The notes beneath the pieces are model-generated. The model was not told the DNA's origin. It made no database searches and saw only the letters and a program-made list of their open reading frames with translations. A stretch of 64,000 nucleotides of DNA from Mycolicibacterium lacusdiani (lineage in GTDB: Bacteria; Actinomycetota; Actinomycetes; Mycobacteriales; Mycobacteriaceae): contig NZ_JAKCFC010000001.1 of assembly GCF_021916785.1 (NCBI RefSeq), positions 248,001-312,000 on the forward strand. Reading direction: 5' to 3'. This document shows, piece by piece, positions 61,790 through 64,000 of the stretch (the stretch's first letter is position 1; every line of letters begins with the position of its first letter). Both the position numbers and the translations under genes were made by a program.

Positions 61790-61992
61790 TGTACGTCTGC
61801 CTGTGCGTGGGCGTCACCAATCAGGCCGTCACCGACGCCGTGGCGGCCGGCGCCAAATCCTCCAAGGACGTCGCCGCGGCGTGCGGCGCAGGGTCGGAGT
61901 GCGGTCGCTGCAGGCGCACCGTGCGCGCGATCATCGACGCCCACCCCGGCGCCGCAGCAGGCGCGCCGACGCGGGACGACCGGGACCGCTGA
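61789..61992 (+). CDS. Bfd-like [2Fe-2S] ferredoxin, second copy
   Basis: The product is 67 aa. ATG 61789 overlaps the preceding TGA by one base. Cys4, Cys6, Cys38 and Cys41 are spaced exactly as in Bfd (VCLCVG and ECGRC), and the sequence resembles the bfd product at 25579-25773 in most positions. There is no ferritin gene nearby. It probably delivers or receives electrons for the preceding barrel protein or another partner. Its last 62 bp overlap the HAD phosphatase gene on the other strand. Confidence 0.85.
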   Translation: MYVCLCVGVTNQAVTDAVAAGAKSSKDVAAACGAGSECGRCRRTVRAIIDAHPGAAAGAPTRDDRDR

Positions 61993-62689
61993 CCTCGAGC
62001 ACCGGCCAGCCCTGCTTCGCCGCCTCCGCAGCGAGACGCGACCGCGGGTTCACCGGCCTGGGCGACCCCACCTCCCGCATCAACGGGATGTCCTCGTCGC
62101 CGTCGGCGTAGAAGTAGCTGCGCGACAGGTCGACGTCGTTGGCCTCGCAGAAGCGTCGGGCGGCCGCGGCCTTGCCCGGCCCCCAGACGACCGGCCGGAT
62201 GATGCCGCCGTTGAGCGCCCCGCGCTCGTCGGTGTCGAAGTGGTTGCAGATGACGTGGTCGATGCCCAGGTAGCGCGCCACCGGCTCGGCGTGGATGGTC
62301 AGCGCCGACGAACTCAGCACGACGGTGTGGCCGCGGTCCTGGTGTGCGGCGACGATCCCGCGCATCGTGTCGAAGACCCGTGCCTGGATGTGGGTGCGGA
62401 ACAGGTACTCGCCGAGGTCGTCGAGATCGGCCAGCAACTCGCCCTGCAGGTATCCGGCCGCCCGCAACATCAGCCGTTCGAACTCCATGCGGCCCAGCCG
62501 GTAGCGCACCGATGCCTCGATCACGCCGAGCACCTCGCCGATGCGCGCCTGCCTGCTGCGGATGCGGTGGCCGGCGTGCACGGTGGCAGTGAATCCGGAG
62601 ACCAACGTGCCGTCGAGATCGAAGAACGCACCGATGCGCGCGTCGGCCGCGCTCGACGCGATGGCCGACAATTGCGGGTGCGGGGTCAT
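61931..62689 (-). CDS. HAD-IB family phosphatase
   Basis: The product is 252 aa from ATG 62689, which has AGGAGG upstream. HAD motif I is FFDLDGTLVSG near residue 21, motif II VVLSSSAL, motif III Lys in WGPGKAAAA and motif IV YADGDEDIPLM. It belongs to the SerB-like HAD-IB group often found near lipid or phosphoserine metabolism; here it stands alone without an acyltransferase domain. It is cytoplasmic, Mg-dependent and of unknown substrate. The basic tail (RRRGGRR) is encoded in the overlap with the ferredoxin gene. Confidence 0.9.
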   Translation of the reverse strand: MTPHPQLSAIASSAADARIGAFFDLDGTLVSGFTATVHAGHRIRSRQARIGEVLGVIEASVRYRLGRMEFERLMLRAAGYLQGELLADLDDLGEYLFRTHIQARVFDTMRGIVAAHQDRGHTVVLSSSALTIHAEPVARYLGIDHVICNHFDTDERGALNGGIIRPVVWGPGKAAAARRFCEANDVDLSRSYFYADGDEDIPLMREVGSPRPVNPRSRLAAEAAKQGWPVLEVSGPGRPASARLLRRRGGRR

Positions 62690-62930
62690 CTGCCTCCTGG
62701 AGCCGCTGGGCCGAGTCGCTGGGCTGAGTCTGATCGGCGTCCGACCCCATTTGAGCATCACTGGCTGACTCGCGGGGGTGCAGACGGTAGCCGATAGGTA
62801 CGAAGTCGGGCTCATCGGCTAGGTTCGATCACAGTAGTTTCGTTCTTGCCTGGTTCAGTCGGAAGCCTCGCGAGCATGAAAGCAGCGCCGATTCGCAGCC
62901 AGCGATGCGGCCGAACAGGGAAGATGGGCC

Positions 62931-63323
62931 TTGGACGAACAACGCGAAGCATCAGCCGCCAACGCGGCCTCATCGTCGTCATCGGCGTGCGAGGTCAGCG
63001 AGCGGCAGATCGGGGAGGTCGCCGTCGTGGCACCCTCCGGCGTGGTCGACATGCTGACCGCGCCACAGCTGGAAGGGGCGATCCGTACCGCCCTCAGCAA
63101 CAAGCCGGCCGGTCTCGTAGTCGACCTCACCGCGGTCGAGTTCCTGGCCTCGGCGGGCATGGGCGTCATCGTGGCAGCACACGAGGAGAAGGACGACGGC
63201 ACCAAGTTCTGCATCGTCGCCGAGGGCCCGGCGACCAGCCGTCCGCTGAAGCTCGTCGGCATCGCGGACATCGTTCCGCTGTACGCCACCCTCGACGAAG
63301 CGCTCGCCGCACTCGATTCCTGA
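62931..63323 (+). CDS. STAS-domain anti-sigma factor antagonist
   Basis: The product is 130 aa from TTG 62931 (AGGGAAG upstream). After a low-complexity Ser/Ala N-terminus it has a STAS domain: VAVVAPSGVVDMLTAPQLEG, then VVDLTAVEFLASAGMGVIV, where the Ser before AGMG is the expected phosphorylation site. It works in partner-switching: unphosphorylated STAS binds the HATPase anti-sigma factor. The next gene encodes a HATPase partner. No sigma factor gene is seen in the window. Confidence 0.9.
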   Translation: MDEQREASAANAASSSSSACEVSERQIGEVAVVAPSGVVDMLTAPQLEGAIRTALSNKPAGLVVDLTAVEFLASAGMGVIVAAHEEKDDGTKFCIVAEGPATSRPLKLVGIADIVPLYATLDEALAALDS

Positions 63324-63353
63324 GGTACCCCCGTGAACTCGGCTCGCAGACAC

Positions 63354-63379
63354 GCTTACCGAGAGGATCGACCGGGTAC
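63354..63379 (+). promoter_or_regulatory. Possible SigF/SigB-like promoter
   Basis: GCTT at 63354-63357 and GGGTAC at 63374-63379 are 16 bp apart. The mycobacterial SigF/SigB pattern is GTTT-N15-17-GGGTA(T/C), so the -10 fits and the -35 is one base off. It lies 13 bp before the HATPase gene. Confidence 0.35.
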
Positions 63380-63391
63380 GCATCACCTGCC

Positions 63392-63844
63392 ATGATCGAT
63401 TCGATGTCCACCGCCGACGTTGCCAACGCGGAGCACTTCGAGCGACTCGAGGCTGCCGCCGACGCACGCACCGCCTCCCAGATCCGCGATGAGTTCGCTG
63501 CGTGGCTGCGCACCTTCTTCACGTTGGACGCCACGCGGACCAGTGATCTCGTGCTCGCGATCAACGAGGCGCTCGCCAACTGCGCGGAGTTCGCGTACGT
63601 CGGCGCGCCGCGCGCGGGCACGATGGATCTACAGGCATGGTTCGAGCCCGCCGAGTCGACCATCGTCGTGGTGATCGCCGACCGCGGGTGCTGGCGCAAC
63701 CCGGAGTCGCCAAGGGCGCTCAGCCGGGGCCGCGGCATCCCGCTGATGGAAGCACTCGCGGACCGCTCCTCGATCGAGGCGTCAGAGGCAGGCACGCAGG
63801 TCCGGCTCGAGTGGACGAACGTCGGACGCGCCGAAGCCCGCTAG
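63392..63844 (+). CDS. RsbW-like HATPase anti-sigma factor / kinase
   Basis: The product is about 150 aa from ATG 63392 (ATG 63404 is a further choice). It is a GHKL ATPase: N box INEALANCAEFAY, G1 box VVVIADRGCW, and the late GRGIPLMEALAD loop. Such proteins bind a sigma factor or phosphorylate a STAS antagonist. The STAS gene lies 69 bp upstream. The sigma partner is not in the window. A SigF-like promoter pattern just upstream would fit an autoregulatory loop. Its stop overlaps the stop of the convergent gene. Confidence 0.87.
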   Translation: MIDSMSTADVANAEHFERLEAAADARTASQIRDEFAAWLRTFFTLDATRTSDLVLAINEALANCAEFAYVGAPRAGTMDLQAWFEPAESTIVVVIADRGCWRNPESPRALSRGRGIPLMEALADRSSIEASEAGTQVRLEWTNVGRAEAR

Positions 63845-64000
63845 CGCACCACTCCCTTGCCGGTGACCAGTGGCATGTCGAGCGTCGTCCGGATGCCGGG
63901 CGCTGCGGCCACCACGTCCGGGATGCCGTTGACGATGCGCCCCGCCGCCGCGAGGATCGCGGCGTAGTTGTGGTCGCCGTTGCGACTGGTCGGGCAGACG
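63841..64000 (-). CDS. C-terminal part of a dihydrodipicolinate reductase-like protein (partial)
   Basis: Only the last 52 residues are in the window, ending DMPLVTGKGVVR. The segment NGDHNYAAILAAAGRIVNGI followed by PDVVAAAPGIRTTLD resembles the C-terminus of NAD(P)H-dependent amine dehydrogenase or DapB-like proteins in mycobacteria, but only weakly. The gene starts beyond the right edge. Its stop TAG overlaps the HATPase gene stop in the palindrome CTAG. Confidence 0.4.
   Translation of the reverse strand, partial: VCPTSRNGDHNYAAILAAAGRIVNGIPDVVAAAPGIRTTLDMPLVTGKGVVR

Overview
The window is about 68% GC and reads as chromosome from a rapidly growing, free-living mycobacterium (Mycolicibacterium type). 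The evidence is antigen 85 (fbpC), mycolic-acid cyclopropane-synthase-type methyltransferase, bfrA with its ferredoxin, CYP124 and CYP125, an F420-type LLM oxidoreductase, many GTG/TTG and leaderless starts, and dense TetR regulation. From memory, the gene order resembles the M. smegmatis region running from lon down towards the second CYP125. I see no insertion sequence, prophage, CRISPR array, rRNA or tRNA. This is ordinary accessory-rich core chromosome rather than a mobile island.

Layout. 1-5.7 kb: a truncated unknown gene, a lipoprotein, an EndoIII-like protein, a TfoX-domain protein, a DUF72 protein and lon, all on the minus strand. 5.7-12.1 kb: a divergent acetyltransferase-AAA+ fusion, fbpC, and a two-gene unit of a receptor-type class III cyclase and an MscS channel with a cyclic-nucleotide-binding domain. 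Both members of that unit have lost key residues. 12.2-25.6 kb: small metabolic genes (DUF1810, GH13, deaminase), a TetR/DUF3533/TPR cluster, a FAD monooxygenase with divergent TetR, a thioesterase behind a perfect KstR-type operator, a FUSC transporter, and EthD plus crotonase genes. 25.6-28.9 kb: the iron-storage locus (bfd, tandem IdeR-like boxes, bfrA) and an EmrB-type MFS exporter. 28.9-41.3 kb: lipid and xenobiotic catabolism (AhpD-like protein behind a KstR-type box, SnoaL/LEH protein, D-aminoacylase-type amidohydrolase, SDR, dienelactone hydrolase, GT4 glycosyltransferase, TetR with FAD oxidoreductase, CYP124, HAPMO-type Baeyer-Villiger monooxygenase). 41.3-52 kb: SRPBCC, LLM, ABM, mycolate methyltransferase, agmatinase with thioesterase, threonine dehydratase, peptide symporter, a Pro-rich membrane protein, and an L,D-transpeptidase. 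52-64 kb: sterol-desaturase-like protein with FadR-type regulator, XRE regulator, CYP125, a Pro-rich secreted protein, TetR with molybdopterin oxidoreductase, a nitronate-monooxygenase-like protein behind a KstR-type box, a second Bfd-like ferredoxin, a HAD phosphatase, and a STAS/HATPase partner-switch pair.

Connections. Four KstR-type operators are scattered over 40 kb, next to a thioesterase, an AhpD-like protein, CYP125 and a nitronate-monooxygenase-like enzyme. Together with CYP124 this suggests a dispersed satellite of the sterol regulon. Iron storage and release (bfrA, bfd) share an IdeR-type region. The lon promoter region carries an HspR (HAIR)-like inverted repeat. Two long hairpins of one family, similar to the mycobacterial TRIT terminators, lie between genes. 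Products and motifs were assigned by eye from the sequence; no database search was run.
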